DNA of 64,000 bases from Annona cherimola (lineage: Eukaryota; Streptophyta; Magnoliopsida; Magnoliales; Annonaceae), in assembly GCA_030490835.1 (NCBI GenBank), contig CM059971.1, positions 74,666,224 through 74,730,223 of the forward strand. Direction: 5' to 3'. Below are positions 32,754 to 45,148 of this stretch, piece after piece; within the stretch, counting starts at the first letter, position 1; each line of letters starts with the position of its first letter. The position numbers and the translations under genes were made by a program. The notes beneath the pieces were generated by a model. The model saw only the letters and a program-made list of their open reading frames with translations, searched no databases and was not told the DNA's origin.

Positions 32754-32921
32754 ACCTTGATAAAAAGAAATGTATAAAAGTTGGACTCTATAATAATTTG
32801 TTTGGCTAAAATGACACCAAATTTGATTCAAATCCATACCTTGATAAAAAGAAATGTATAAAAGTTGGACTCTATAATGATTTGTTTGGCTAAAATGACA
32901 CCAAATTTGATTCAAATCCAA
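32754..32921. repeat. 84-bp tandem duplication
   Basis: Two consecutive units beginning 'accttgataaaaagaaatg' and ending 'gattcaaatcca', nearly identical. Confidence 0.9.
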
Positions 32922-33517
32922 CAAGTGCATGTGCCTCGTCAGGTGCATGTGACTCATTCAATAGAAATTTAAAATTAACATAATAAAATTATTTCTTTAA
33001 TATATATCAAAAATTTTTTATGAGACTTCACATATCAACTTCGAAGCTATTAATCTATATCTTAATAATTTAAAATATTTTTATATATGAACGAATGTTT
33101 TTATATTATAATATTTTAACACATCTACGTATTTTTTTTTTTGATGAAAGCATCTACGTATTAATTTAACTGTTTGTATAATTTACATATAATTATATAT
33201 TTTAAAGCAGGTATGATTGAAATGATTTTATTGCTACGATAAAACAAATGATATTAAATAATGTAATTGGTTGGATTTAATTCCATTAATAAAGTAGGCC
33301 AAAATAGTGAGATTCCCTCTAATATTTTTGTGAGAACCAGTTCCCTCGAATTAAGTCTCCTTTATAAAAAAAAAATCCATATTTCCCGTAGAAAAACAAA
33401 TATATAAAGCCATTCTGATGAGGTGCATATATATCCAAAATCACTAATATTCACATGTGCATGAGGATGTCATTATAAATAATAAACATGAAGGGCCTTA
33501 ATCCTATGCATTTAGGT

Positions 33518-33875
33518 ACACTTAGCTTCAGTACACTTGAGTGCAAAAATTTATTTTTATTTATTTGAATTTTTTTATAAAACTATTAATATAAGTATAT
33601 TTAACATATTGTTTTCCAAAAAAGTATATTTAATATATGTATTAAGTTTTACCATTCTGGAGACTTGTAAATATTTTTTAATTTTTAAAAAATAAGAGTA
33701 TTTTAGTCATTTAAAAAATCAATACTCCTATTTTTGAAAAATCAAAAAATATCTAAAATGCTCCAAAAGTAGTAAAAATTAGTTTATACATTAAAGACAC
33801 TTAAATTAATAATTTTATAAAAAATTTAAAAAATAAAAATAATTTCTTGCACCCAAATGTACTGAACCCAAGCGC
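33518..33875. mobile_element. foldback MITE
   Basis: Inverted arms: 'cttcagtacacttgagtgca' on the left pairs with 'tgcacccaaatgtactgaac' on the right. The central part pairs around 'gagtattttagtcatttaaa'. No clear target duplication. Flanking 32922-33517 and 33876-35195 are AT-rich with no gene seen. Confidence 0.65.
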
Positions 33876-35195
33876 ACTTGAGTTCATTAATCAAATACCT
33901 ATTTTAAATAATCTAGATTTCAATCAATAGTTTCAAACTTAACGCATGTTTAGAAAAAAACGAAAATTTTTTAACTTTCACAATCGTCATATTTTTAATT
34001 TTTTTTTTTACATCTTTATATACAACTACCCTATTCTTTAATTATTTCCTCATAATTACTCGCACATCAAAACTATCTATTTTAACTTTATTTTCTTTAT
34101 TTTTCATCATTACCGCTATTATATTTCATTATTTTATACCAATTTAAGAACATTTATATCAGAAATCTTTAATTTAAAAGTTTTATTACTTTCCAAACAC
34201 ACATTTGGTATATAAATAAAAAAATTTATATAAATCACTACAGACCACCTTTTGCAATTAAATTTTGATTTAGCTATATTTTATACAAAATATAACTAAG
34301 TGTTACATTAATTGCAACTAAATTTTTATTATTGTTTGCAAATAAATTTTAATAGCTATACTAAATAGTACTTTTTAGCTATATTTACATAAAAACAATT
34401 AGATTTAATTATCAAATGACACTACTCAGAAGTAACTAACTATTTTCTGTTGAAATATATCTAATGCACTCAAATGCATATTATATACTATTAAAAAATT
34501 AAGTATATAAAAATGATTGCGATAGATGTGGACTTTGGCATTTCTCTTGGCATCGACAACCGCCGTTGTTGTAAAAACAACAGTTGCGGGCCTGTAGTAC
34601 TAAATTGTTACTAATTTTATTGATCAAACTACAACTTTTTTTTTTTTAGTGAATGAGGCAATGCAAAATCTAAACAATGAACTGGTTGACACTAATTTGT
34701 GTGTGAATGTGTGAGTGTGTAAGAGGTCCTAAATTCATAATCAGACTCACGCATTAGCCTCATCCAGACAGCAACAACAACAACAAAAATGTCCCCATGC
34801 AATAGGGTAGAATTAATGCATTTCATATAATCATCGAACGTGGAGTCTTAAGGAATCGCCGAATCGGTTTCGTACGAGCAAGGCCAAATAGTCTTACTTC
34901 TGCTTGCGCAGATGGCCCAAAGCCTCAAACCAGCTCAGCAGAACGGCATGATTTTAGCCTGAAAGCCTGGACCCAATACATCCCATTGCACACAAGATGC
35001 ATGCTTCACCTGTTTTCAGCGATAACCAAATTATAATCTCTGCACTAAGACAGAATTAAAAGGGAAAAAGCTGTAAAAATGTTTCTTCTATGATGATCCT
35101 CAGTATAAGAATATCCTATCCAAATCTTGGAGAATCAAGCCAAAGAGTAAAAAAAAAAAGAAAAAAACACTATCTTTTTATCTCGTAAATCAAAA

Positions 35196-35537
35196 TCAGT
35201 CTGCCCATGAAGCCAGCAATTCGTAAAAGTCATCAGGAATCTCCATGCACATACGCATCAGCTCCTCATCATCATGCTTCTGTGATTCCTCTACAGGCGA
35301 GGGCGGCGCATGTGCCGTCCCGGGAGGCCGATATCCGTCTTCTACTCCGTTACAAGCCATCTCATGCACCACCTGCTTCTCTGAAGCAGCAGAGCCGCCG
35401 TGGAATCCCGCCGCATGGTTTGAGTCTCTTCCGGTGAGGCGCTGGACGACGGCTTTGAAACTCAGAGGATCGGCTTCAACGAACTCCGTTACGATGACTC
35501 GTACTTTCACTGGATCACTTGCAACTTGCGCAGACAT
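35196..35537 (-). CDS. VQ motif-containing protein, 113 aa
   Basis: VQ proteins are small plant regulators that bind WRKY transcription factors through the VQ motif and are often MAP-kinase targets. The motif reads FKAVVQRLTG, within DPVKVRVIVTEFVEADPLS...TGRDS, about residues 9-38. The rest is low complexity (Gly/Ala/Ser, then PPSPVEESQKHDDEEL) and the C-terminus is IPDDFYELLASWAD. The size and early motif resemble the small VQ1/VQ10-like group. I chose ATG 35537 over the in-frame ATG at 35585, because a TATA box at 35601-35607 would place transcription start near 35575, downstream of the first ATG. It is intronless. The duplicate at 29172-31790 is broken. No expression can be judged from sequence. 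Confidence 0.88.
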   Translation of the reverse strand: MSAQVASDPVKVRVIVTEFVEADPLSFKAVVQRLTGRDSNHAAGFHGGSAASEKQVVHEMACNGVEDGYRPPGTAHAPPSPVEESQKHDDEELMRMCMEIPDDFYELLASWAD

Positions 35538-35600
35538 GATCCTGAGCTGTTGGGTTGGAAATCTTCTCTCGGAGTTTGCTGGCATGCATGGATGAAGAGA

Positions 35601-35719
35601 TTTTATACAAGCAGCAGTAAGAACCAGCGAAGAACCGAACGAGGCTGAAGGTATTGACCAGGGAGCTTTGTGACTTTTGACTGGTGTGGGGACGGGATGG
35701 TGATTAGGCGACGAGTCAA
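35601..35719 (-). promoter_or_regulatory. VQ gene core promoter: TATA box and three W-box cores
   Basis: TATAAAA on the minus strand at 35601-35607. Upstream are TTGAC cores: TTGACC at 35654-35659, TTGACT at 35677-35682 (both on the + strand) and TTGACT on the minus strand at 35714-35719. WRKY factors bind TTGAC(C/T), so feedback by WRKY is plausible. This is inference. Confidence 0.55.
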
Positions 35720-36108
35720 AACATGCAACCAGAAAAATAAATAATAATAATAATAATAAAAGACCCGGTCTCCGACTCTCCGCTGGTCATTTTCCTTACG
35801 TGCGTTTTCCGTGCGTGCAGCTTGCATGCCATGAATTTCTCAAAGGTAAGGACATGTATTGGTCCCCACAAAACGACTTTTTCGCCTGACAGGAAAAATA
35901 GATTCATGAATTGTCGACATACCATTAATTGAAATGTGCAAGTTTTTGTACGGTTGCCTATAAATTATGTTTTTTGATGAAAGGTATTTTATTTATAACT
36001 ATAATTTTTTTAAAAAAATTACCTAAATTTCCTTAAGTATGAAATTTAATATTTTTAAATTTATATAATATTTTTATTTTTAAAACATAACAAAATGGGC
36101 TCCCATAT

Positions 36109-36968
36109 TAGAGGTGCAACCGGCCCGCCGAGCCCGAAAAAATGGAGTGTTGAAACTATGATATTTTCAACCCAAACCCGAATTCAAATAGGTCTCGGTT
36201 TCGGGTTCATGCAAGCCCGAACCCGAATTTGTATTTATATAAAATATATAATTTATATTATAATAATAATAACATATTATAATAATAACATATTACTCAT
36301 GGATGGATGATGGACAACAGTAGTACGACATGGCAGGCATGGACAGCTCATCGCCGAGACAATCTAACGTTTTAAGTGATTTCAACAAAATACTTATTCC
36401 CAATTTACATTACGATACAGGTCCAATAGTTTTTTTAAAATAATTACTCTTCACGCCTTTTCTACTGAAGCCTTTTGACCAACGAAATCCTGTGATACTA
36501 AATATTAAATTTTTTTGAGATCTTTTTTTCCAACGAGAAAATTTATGAGAACTTTAAAATTATAGTTGTAAAATAAGCTTAAAACAATAGAGGAGTAAAA
36601 AAATACAATTAATGATTCATAATACAATTTCATTGGCAACGTTTACACATAATCCATATTCTACTTGATACAAAGAGAATGCTCAAAACAAGTTTTTTTC
36701 TTTCTACTCTTAAGCGGTATTTGAATTTTTCTTAATTTCATACAATAAATTGTTTTTAAAACTTTTTTATATAATAGATTTGTGATAAAAAAATTATATA
36801 TAAGATGAGCAATAAAGACATATTAATAGAAGATGTCAACCCGAAACTCAACCCGAGCCCGAATTTCAAAAATAGGGTTAGGTTTAGGGTTAGGCTTGAA
36901 GTTTTATAAATAGGGTTAGGGTTAAGGTTGAGATGAACCCGAGTTTCATGAGCCCGAGTTACACCCCT
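36109..36968. mobile_element. hAT-like non-autonomous element
   Basis: Begins TAGAGGTGCAACCGGCCCG. The other end, read inverted, is AGGGGTGTAACTCGGGCTC. The flanks TCCCATAT (36101-36108) and GCCCATAT (36969-36976) agree at 7 of 8. Subterminal 'aacccgaa' repeats and 'agggttagggtt' runs lie near the ends. The 'agggtt' runs are part of the element and not a telomere remnant. Confidence 0.75.
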
Positions 36969-36976
36969 GCCCATAT

Positions 36977-39900
36977 CTATCCATGCCCTTTTTTTCTAAA
37001 ATTTAAAATATTTAACAAGTTCAAAAATTTACCAAATTTGTTAAGAGTCAAGATATATAGATGAGTTTCGCACTTATACAAAAATTTAAAAATTTTAATT
37101 TTTAATGCTTGTCCATAAATTCCCAATTTACCAGTGATTGGACGACGCAATTAAAATTACGAGTGGAGTTGGTATTATATTTTATTTTAATGCGGAGAGT
37201 ATAACAGTATATAAGAAGAAGAAAAACTTGAAAAAACAAATGAAAGCCAACCTCAATCTCGTTTTCAGAATCATAAAATTCTTCTTTTTATCAATTGCGG
37301 TACTTAATTATATATCGAGAGATTATGTTCCAGGAATTACTGTTTGCATAGTTAATCGGGAAAATTAATCAAAATAAAAAAATATTAAAATTATTGATGG
37401 AGAAAATTTTAAATTAATGATTATGAAATTAAACAAAACATGCTATGAACAATATGTTATTAAAGTAGAAGGTCATCCGGACATACGATGACGAATTTTT
37501 TTTTTCCATCCGTTTAGGAGGGGTGATCTCTTGCTGAGGTCACCGGGTGAGGCTCTTTCCAACTTTGCCGCTTGGGTGTACTTGTAACAACGTCGCTTGA
37601 GTGTAATAGACTCACCAGTCAAATTTTGTGCAATCGGTCGATGAAGCCCAGAGACTTTAATTGCTACGAAGCTTTTGTTGCTGTAAGATTCTGGTGTTAG
37701 AATAGCTTAGCAGATAAGCTATTAATAAAAACGGGGATATGTTGTTGGTAGTGAGGTGGTCAATAGGATTGGCTTACAAAATGGTTTGAGGTCCAGAGTA
37801 ATTCCTTGCTGCTTAATAACCTTCTAGTTACCATAAAAAATAACCTTCTAATAATTGGTAATTGTAAGGTCTTTGTGTAATGTTGGAATTTTAATTGAAT
37901 CAAGAGTAGAAGTGAGTAGATGTTTGAATTTTGAAAAATGTTCTTCCATCATGTTTTGCACAAAGACAATATTACCACGCACTCTTTCGCTGAATATACT
38001 CTTGGCATGTTTCGTGGTGTGTATTTTGATGGAATTTTGAGATGGTGTAATAAGTAAGAAAGGAAATATTTTGAAAACTGTGTATATGATATAAAATGAT
38101 ATATATAACATTGGAATAAATAGTATAGTTGTAAGAAAATTATTTCTTAGCATAGACGTAAAGTTGAAAAAATATGATTATCGTATAATTAAATGATTAC
38201 AGGAGAATATGTAAAAGAGAAAAAATTATGAAAATTGATGGAATGAGATTGCCAAATGTGCCCTTTGATGGAAGCTAGACTATAAAATATTAAAAATATA
38301 TATATAAATATTTAAGTTGACTGGTTAAAATCCACATAGGATATCCTATGTGACAAGAGTTGACCCTTTGACTAACTGGGCAAAATAGTTAATAATGGGC
38401 TTTGCCCAATTATTATTTTTATATGCTATGGGTTACATTTTTATTTTTGAATTTTATTTCAGCAACCCGTGTAACTTGATTGACGTGTAAATAGTGCAGA
38501 AGTTTTAGAAGTCTAAGATTTGCATTTGTTTAAATGAATTTTATCTTATTCTATCTCTTAGAAACTATGTGAGCTTTTATAAAAAGGGTTGGGGAGTTGA
38601 TAAATTCAGGTATAAAGCATCTGTAGCGAAGATTTTGAAAAAACAGAGTTGTGGAAGAAAAGAAATTTTGCGAGGCAAGTAGACTTTTATTTGGGAATTG
38701 ATTTTGGGCTTCAATAAATATTTTGGTTGAATTTATTTATTGATACAATTATTTTTGAATTAATTGCACAAAGATTTTATCATATATAGGAAATACTTGG
38801 ATGTTTATTTAGCATAAATAATTTTGTATGCCTATAGACTATAGCAATATAAAGTTGTATGAATGGATTTATGCTAAATATTATTTTCCTGAATTTTGGT
38901 ACCATTATACTAAATATTATTGGTCATATAATTATTTTTCTCCATATGTGTATGTATATATATATATATTTGTGGTGGCTATAATTATTTTAATTTTTGT
39001 TAAATATACATGTACGGTATTATAGGAACAAGAATTTGGCTTGAAACAGAATTCGGATTCTAGAACAAATTGGGTGAAATCGTGCGCAAAGTGCCCGGAT
39101 TTTGACTTGGTGCTATTTTGGCAATGATTAACCAATCATTGGTTGCTTTTTGAGCCATTAAACGAATGTCTCACGGCAGGAGAATTTCGTTATAAGTATG
39201 CGGCTCTTATATTTGCAACCAAAAATTTTTCGTTACTTTTGATACTTTTGATATCCCATCCATAGTAAAAGTAATGATGATGTGACTTAATATTAACCGT
39301 CTATTTTGTTTGGTTATAATTTATCCATTTTAACTCTGATTTACATTATTAAACAGTCAATTTTTATGTTTTTTATGCTTCTAAATTCAATTGAAGAGTT
39401 TGATTTTGCGAATAAGGCCAAAATTTTAAGTTATTCAATTAAATGATAATTTTTATCATTTAATTAAGTTTTAATTGGGTCATCATCCATTTTCAAATAA
39501 TTTTCTACTTGCTAGTCATATTGGGACTAACTCATTATTTTTACAGGTATATTAAATCAAATGGGACACTAGAGATTGACTTACTTTAAGATTTTCAAGA
39601 ACAATTATTCTATTTTATTTAAAGTTATTTCAAGGCATATATTGAAAATAGTGGACACGTATTTTATTTTATTGTGTCTTGGATATAATAATGGAAACAT
39701 GACTAGTGGAAGTAGATTTTGAAATTTTTATAAAATAATAATATTTAATTTTGCCATAAATGTGTGAATGATCTTGAAAAATTGCATTAAATAAACAATC
39801 CGAAATCACTTTTCTGAATTATTATGTCACATAGTGGGTAAATCCCCCTTATCATATTGCCGTAGAGTGGGTTAATATATTATATTTCCCTAGATAGTAT

Positions 39901-40243
39901 GTAAAGACTAAAATTTAGGAATTCTATAGGCACTTCCTTCCACACTCTACACATCCTAAGTGGGTGAAGAGAGATGGTGGAGGTGATCTAAAATTTTTAA
40001 TTATAAAAAGCACTTTATTTAGAATGCATAATAATATGTTGTCTTTTAGAGAATGCGATATCTTTAATTAGATATTAATCACATTATAATATATAAAAAA
40101 TGAGTAGGATAATTTACACCTTTTAATTCCCCTTCTAGCCAAAACAGTCCAGAATGACTAAAACATTATTTTAGCTAGTAAAAAATCTTCAAGTCATTTG
40201 CTTTACTTTGGATGATAATCAATTATTGTAGTGGTACTATTTG
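36977..40243. other. AT-rich intergenic stretch without a recognised gene
   Basis: 37500-37860 is a less AT-rich block ('gaggtcaccgggtgaggctc', 'tgggtgtacttgtaacaac') that may be a decayed repeat. 38330-39130 contains a TATAAAAAGG-type motif near 38577 and looks transcription-unit-like or LTR-like, but I found no paired terminus or coding. Nothing more can be supported. Confidence 0.35.
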
Positions 40244-40634
40244 AAGAATGATCCTGATAATCAGGGCTAAACATATATTCTACTTAATTTACCTCAAAAA
40301 ACTAATTTATAACCATTTTTTTTTACTTTTTTCTTCATACACTTGTTTATCTAAGTATATTTAACATATAAAACAAGTTTTGCCATTTTCAGATACGTAT
40401 ATATATGTTTTTGAGATTTTTAAACATCTACGTGTATATAATACCTTTATCTTTAAAAATCTAAAAACATATATATACACATATCTAAAAATGGTAAAAC
40501 TTGATTTATATATTAAATACACTTAGATAAACGAGTGTATGAAGAAAAAAGTAAAAAAAAAGTTATTATAAATAAGTTTTTTTTTAGGTAAGCTGAGTGA
40601 GACATTTGCTCCGTCTGGATTAACAGGATCACTC
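40244..40634. mobile_element. foldback MITE, family F, copy 1
   Basis: 391 bp, long inverted arms ('ttttttcttcatacacttgt' pairs with 'cgagtgtatgaagaaaaaag'). Flanks TACTATTTG and TACTATTTA match at 8 of 9. Same family as 40723-41116 and 48396-48796. Confidence 0.85.
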
Positions 40635-40722
40635 TACTATTTACAGTTTGGTAAAACGTTTCAGACTAAATAGATAAGACTAGCTGGTTTATAATAATCT
40701 ATTATTGTAGTAGTACTATTTG

Positions 40723-41116
40723 AGGAATGATCCTATTAACTCAGGTTAAGCAAATGCCCTGCTTAGCCCACCTCAAAAACTTCATTTACAAAAATTTTTA
40801 CTTTTTTCTCCATAAATTTATTTATCTAAGTGTATTTAACATATAAACTAAGTTTTACTATTTTTAGATACGTGCATATATTCATTTGAGATTTTTAAAC
40901 ATCTACGTGTATATATGTATTTAAAATACCTCTATCTCTAAAATCTAAAAAAGATATATACATATATTCAAAAATGATAAAAATTGATTTATATATTAAA
41001 TATACTTAGATAAACAAGTATATGATGAAAAAAGTAAAAAAATTATTATAAATAAATTTTTTGAGGTGGGCTAAGTGGGGTATTCGCTTAGCCTAAGTTA
41101 ACAAGATCACTCTTCC
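40723..41116. mobile_element. foldback MITE, family F, copy 2
   Basis: 394 bp, flanked by exact 9-bp direct repeats TACTATTTG at 40714-40722 and 41117-41125. It shares its left and right flanks with copy 1, so the pair arose by tandem duplication of a unit of about 479 bp and not by two insertions. Confidence 0.88.
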
Positions 41117-41263
41117 TACTATTTGCAGTTTCATAAAACTTTTTAGGCCAAATATATGAGACTAACTAGTCGATGCATTAGTTTAGGTAAACTTGCCATA
41201 TTTATATATAAATTTTTATTAATCATTTAATCTTTTAAAGTTAGCTAAAAGCGGATTAATATG

Positions 41264-41266
41264 CAC

Positions 41267-41303
<37 letters not shown>
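41264..41303. repeat. (CA)n microsatellite
   Basis: About 16-18 CA/AC dinucleotides, followed by a short (TA)n run. Confidence 0.9.
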
Positions 41304-41306
<3 letters not shown>

Positions 41307-41364
41307 CGATCTTGCTTCTTTGAAATCTCTTTTCTATGTAACCTCTTTCTATGTAACCTCAGTT

Positions 41365-42726
41365 AAGGGTGCAACTGGATCCGGGTCTGACCTGTACCTG
41401 GTTTTGGGTAGTGCTAGAACTGCCTGTCATTGAACTCGAGCCCAATTTTTCAGGTTAAACCCGAGCTCGATTTGAATTCAACCCTATCCTGACCAACCCA
41501 AACTTTATTTTTCCTTTAAATAATATTAAATAAATTCCATATAAAAGCTCCTCTTTAGGTTCCATGCCATAACTCTCATCGTCTCTTCCTTCCATTGTTG
41601 CTGCCTAACCATTCACACACAATCACCTACAAAGTTGTTGTCTCCTCCTTCTGTTGCGGCACAACCATTGTCTCCGAAATCGACGGATAAGTTGTCGGCC
41701 TTTCGTGCCCTTAGCCCTCTAGTTGCCTAATAATTCACCAACAATCGCCCACAAAGCCGCACACCCTAATCTTCTCTCCCACAATCGCTCAAATTTCTAA
41801 CATCACTCTAATCTTCAAGCTTGATTGCATCTACCTTTTCCATCTGCAGGTTTTCAATATTCCTCTTTGATTTGTAGGCTGTCAATCTTCCTTGTCTGCA
41901 TGCCTATTGATCTTCTTTTCTCTTTGATACTTTTTTGCTTCTTTTTGGATTACAAGCTATGGATCTTACCTGCATACAGCACCCAATAGCTCGCCTCTAA
42001 CCATCCTTGCTCATCTCCAGCAGCCACCCTCCCTTGTCATCTTTGGCAGCAACTTTCCCTACTACTATGGTTATCAACAGTCATCCTTCATTTATTTTGG
42101 GCAAGTAATAGTCTTTTCATTTATTGATTAATACTCAGATTGCTTGAGATTCTAAAAATTTGTGTCATTATCTGTGTTTATGTTGACTGTTGATATGCAT
42201 TGGTTAGTATTTTGAATTAACTTGCTATTAATGTAATATGGGTAGAAGTATTGGGATTCACATTGACAATTTCTAATTATGTTTATATATTATGAAAAAT
42301 GATATTTAGGTGATCAACTAAATATGGGCAGTTCAAGTCATATGCAATACAAGACTAGTGAGCAAGAGATCAACAACAAGCAAATAAAAAATAAACTAAT
42401 TGCTTCTTTAAGCTCTTTGAATTTTTCTTGCTTTATTATAATAAATTGTCCATTTAGAAATTTTTTTAGTGATGAAATTGTGATTGAATAAGTATAACTA
42501 AATAATGAATACATATTGATAAGAGAAACTCAACTTGAAAGCCAACTTGAAACTCAACTCGAGCTCAAATTACAAAAATAGTGTTAGGGATCGAGTTTAC
42601 AAATAGGATTAGGGTTGGGGATAAAGTTTGAGTTTACAAATAGGGTTAGTGTTAAAGTTTTAAAAATAAGGTTAGGGTTAGGATTGATATGGACCTGAGT
42701 TTCATGAGCCCAAGTTGCACCTCGAG
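41365..42726. mobile_element. 1.36-kb hAT-like element with exact 8-bp target duplication
   Basis: Ends AAGGGTGCAACT and, inverted, CTCGAGGTGCAACT. Exact flanks CCTCAGTT at 41357-41364 and 42727-42734. Subterminal parts have 'acccgagctcga' and 'agggttaggg' motifs as in the element at 36109. The middle (41520-42120) is C/T-rich with splice-like and 5'UTR-like features but no transposase frame, so it looks like an internally deleted relative of a larger hAT element. Confidence 0.8.
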
Positions 42727-42734
42727 CCTCAGTT

Positions 42735-43972
42735 AGCATTCCAACTCCGAACCTCTGCCTACGAGTAACCTTTTGTTTTCAATGGAAAGACAACAGGTAT
42801 CTTAGCTGGACTCTTTTTCACCTTTTTTTATTTTAGGATTCATCTGACATTTGGAAAAAGGGAGGAAAATTTTCATATTACATACTCTCTTCTTCGAATT
42901 ATTTTTTTCATATTTTCATAAATTCAATAGTAAACCATGTGGTTTTCAGTTTTCTTTTCAAAAATTCAATTGCACGTTATGTTTTGAATATATTTCAAAC
43001 ATATAACAGTGGAAAGCATACAAATCAGATGATAGTTATCAATAAACTATAATACAAGCATATTTGATATATACTATATACATATTTTGACCATATGAGT
43101 CAAAAAATCATTTATGTTAGTAAAATGGTTAAATATCATTTTTATATGACAAATATATAATTTCCTCCTATTAAGAGTTATTAATATCTAATTCTATTTT
43201 TAAATATAATCAATGGTAAATTTTTGAAAAACCAAAAAAAATTAATATCTAATTTGTATAATTTCACTTTAAACAGTTGAAATTATATTCAAAATATAAT
43301 TTACTGTTGAATTGATGAAAAGCTGCCAAAAATCCATATGTTTTGCTAATGTGGGTGGTGAGAAGATAAGAAGGTCGGTTTTCATGTGATAATAATGTGA
43401 TATAATAGAAGCAAAGTAGAAATAAATAGAATAATTATCTGATAAAATGATTGAAATATAAAGATAAAAATAGAAAAACTAAAATAATTAAATAGTTAAA
43501 ATATTAAATGATTTTTCAAAAATGTACTAAAAAGAAGCGAAAATTTTGCTTCCCTCCCCCCACCTATCCTACTAAACTGTTGCCTCCGGGGACATTTGGT
43601 AATATCGTTATGTGGAAAGTCGTGAAAAAAACGTAGTCTTTTCATATTTTAATCCATAATTTAACAACTGAACAATCTTATTTTTCCAACTTTACTTTTA
43701 TATTTAAATTATTTTTCTTCCCAATTATCCTATTTATTTCAATTTTACTTTTATCATTTTATATCAATCAACATAATTTTTAAAATATTTCTTCCTTACT
43801 ATCCGCCTCATTCGAAAATTCCACCAAACAAACGTGTTCTTAGTGTCCACAGACGGCCGTATAATTGAATGCAGGGTGGAGCCATTTCTAATTTTCTACG
43901 CGGGCTTCTGGCGGAAGGACTGATGCGCGTAAACAGCAGTGATAGAGCGGGGCACTGACGCACGTAAACGTA
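42735..43972. other. intergenic, no gene seen
   Basis: Mostly AT-rich. 43850-43970 is a GC-richer low-copy-looking patch ('cagacggccgt', 'gcactgacgcacgtaaacg') without coding potential that I can support. Confidence 0.4.
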
Positions 43973-44634
43973 CAGCTGCTGCCTGCTCCCTCATATCCAG
44001 TATTTCACCAGCTGTGTTCGTCGTCAGTTTATACAGGAGAATCAACCCTAACATTTTGAAAATATAAAAGATCGGAGCTGTAGTTATTTTGGATTTTAAA
44101 CTTTCTAACTTTGCGTATTTGCATTTTAAACTCTAAATTTTGGCCGTTTGTATTTTAAACGTCAAAAATTTAGTTTCTTTGCATTTTAAACCCTGACTTA
44201 TAACGGTGTTAAAAACTACTATTAATTTATGCAAAATGATATAAATACCCTCCAATATATTTTTAAAAAAACACCTAAATATGTATTAAAGGTGAAGATG
44301 TTATCGAAGTCTCTAATAATAAAATAAAGAAAGCCTAATAGTCAAGTTTAAAATGTAAAAGATATTTCTTTTTTTAAATATTGGAGGGTATTTTCGTCTT
44401 TTGAATAGATTAACGGTGGTTTTTAACGCCGTTATGGGCAGGGTTTGAAATGCAAAAAAACCAAAATTTTCAGGGTTTAAAATGCAAACGGCTAAACTTC
44501 AGGGTTTAAAATGCAAATAGGCAAAGTTAGAGAGTTTAAAATTCAAAAAACCCCCCAGCTGTTGCCTGCTTATATTGAGTACTTCACCAACTATGTTCTT
44601 CATCTGTTTACATAGGCAAATCAACCCCCTGACA
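43973..44634. repeat. 77-bp direct repeat flanking a foldback MITE
   Basis: 'agctgctgcctgctccctca...gaatcaaccc' at about 43973-44049 recurs at about 44557-44634 with about 20% difference. The repeats bracket the element at 44079-44555. Confidence 0.7.
44079..44555. mobile_element. foldback MITE
   Basis: Left-arm motifs 'ttttaaactttctaactttg' and 'tttgcattttaaact' are matched inverted by 'caaagttagagagtttaaaa' and 'agggtttaaaatgcaaa' in the right arm. Each arm has internal about 30-bp repeats of 'gcattttaaac'. No certain target duplication. Confidence 0.8.
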
Positions 44635-45148
44635 TTGGGGGGAAAAATTCCCCTTACTATTTTGCATAAATATTTGAAAATGCATCTTTTTTCCAACTAT
44701 GAGCCCCACTTGCACTTCACACACACCCAAAAGAAGTGGTACCATTATTATCTTTAAAAAAGAGATATTTTCAGATATACTCATAACTTTTGCCTTTAAT
44801 TTCAAATACACCCACTAAATATGAAAATTTTCATATATATATATATATATATCGATCAAGAATGCTCCGATGTTAAATACACACAAATTGTCGTTGTCTG
44901 TTAGAAGACTATCGATGTAGAGAGAAAGCCACAGATATATCCTAAACTAAAAACTGACCTGAAGCCCCATTAAACACCAATATGCAATAGTAGATTTCTT
45001 AATTAACTTTTCCTTATATTCATGAATAGAAAATGGTTTCTTTAGTTAGAAAGTCCAAGCCTTAAAAGTCAAGAGATTGTCAGTCATTTCCTCTCCATAT
45101 TAATGATTTTCTAACGGACAGTGACGATTTGAGGTATATGTAATATTT

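Noticed and set aside
35538..35585. Longer VQ protein starting at ATG 35585
   Set aside because: The TATA box at 35601-35607 would place transcription start downstream of this ATG. Kept only as an alternative.
36840..36960. TTTAGGG/TTAGGG-like runs that resemble an interstitial telomere
   Set aside because: They are irregular, lie inside the end of a hAT-like element and recur in the related element at 42580-42690, so they are subterminal motifs.
37500..37860. Less AT-rich block considered as a SINE or organelle DNA fragment
   Set aside because: I could not find a convincing A and B box pair, tail or duplication, nor a match I recognise from organelle genes.
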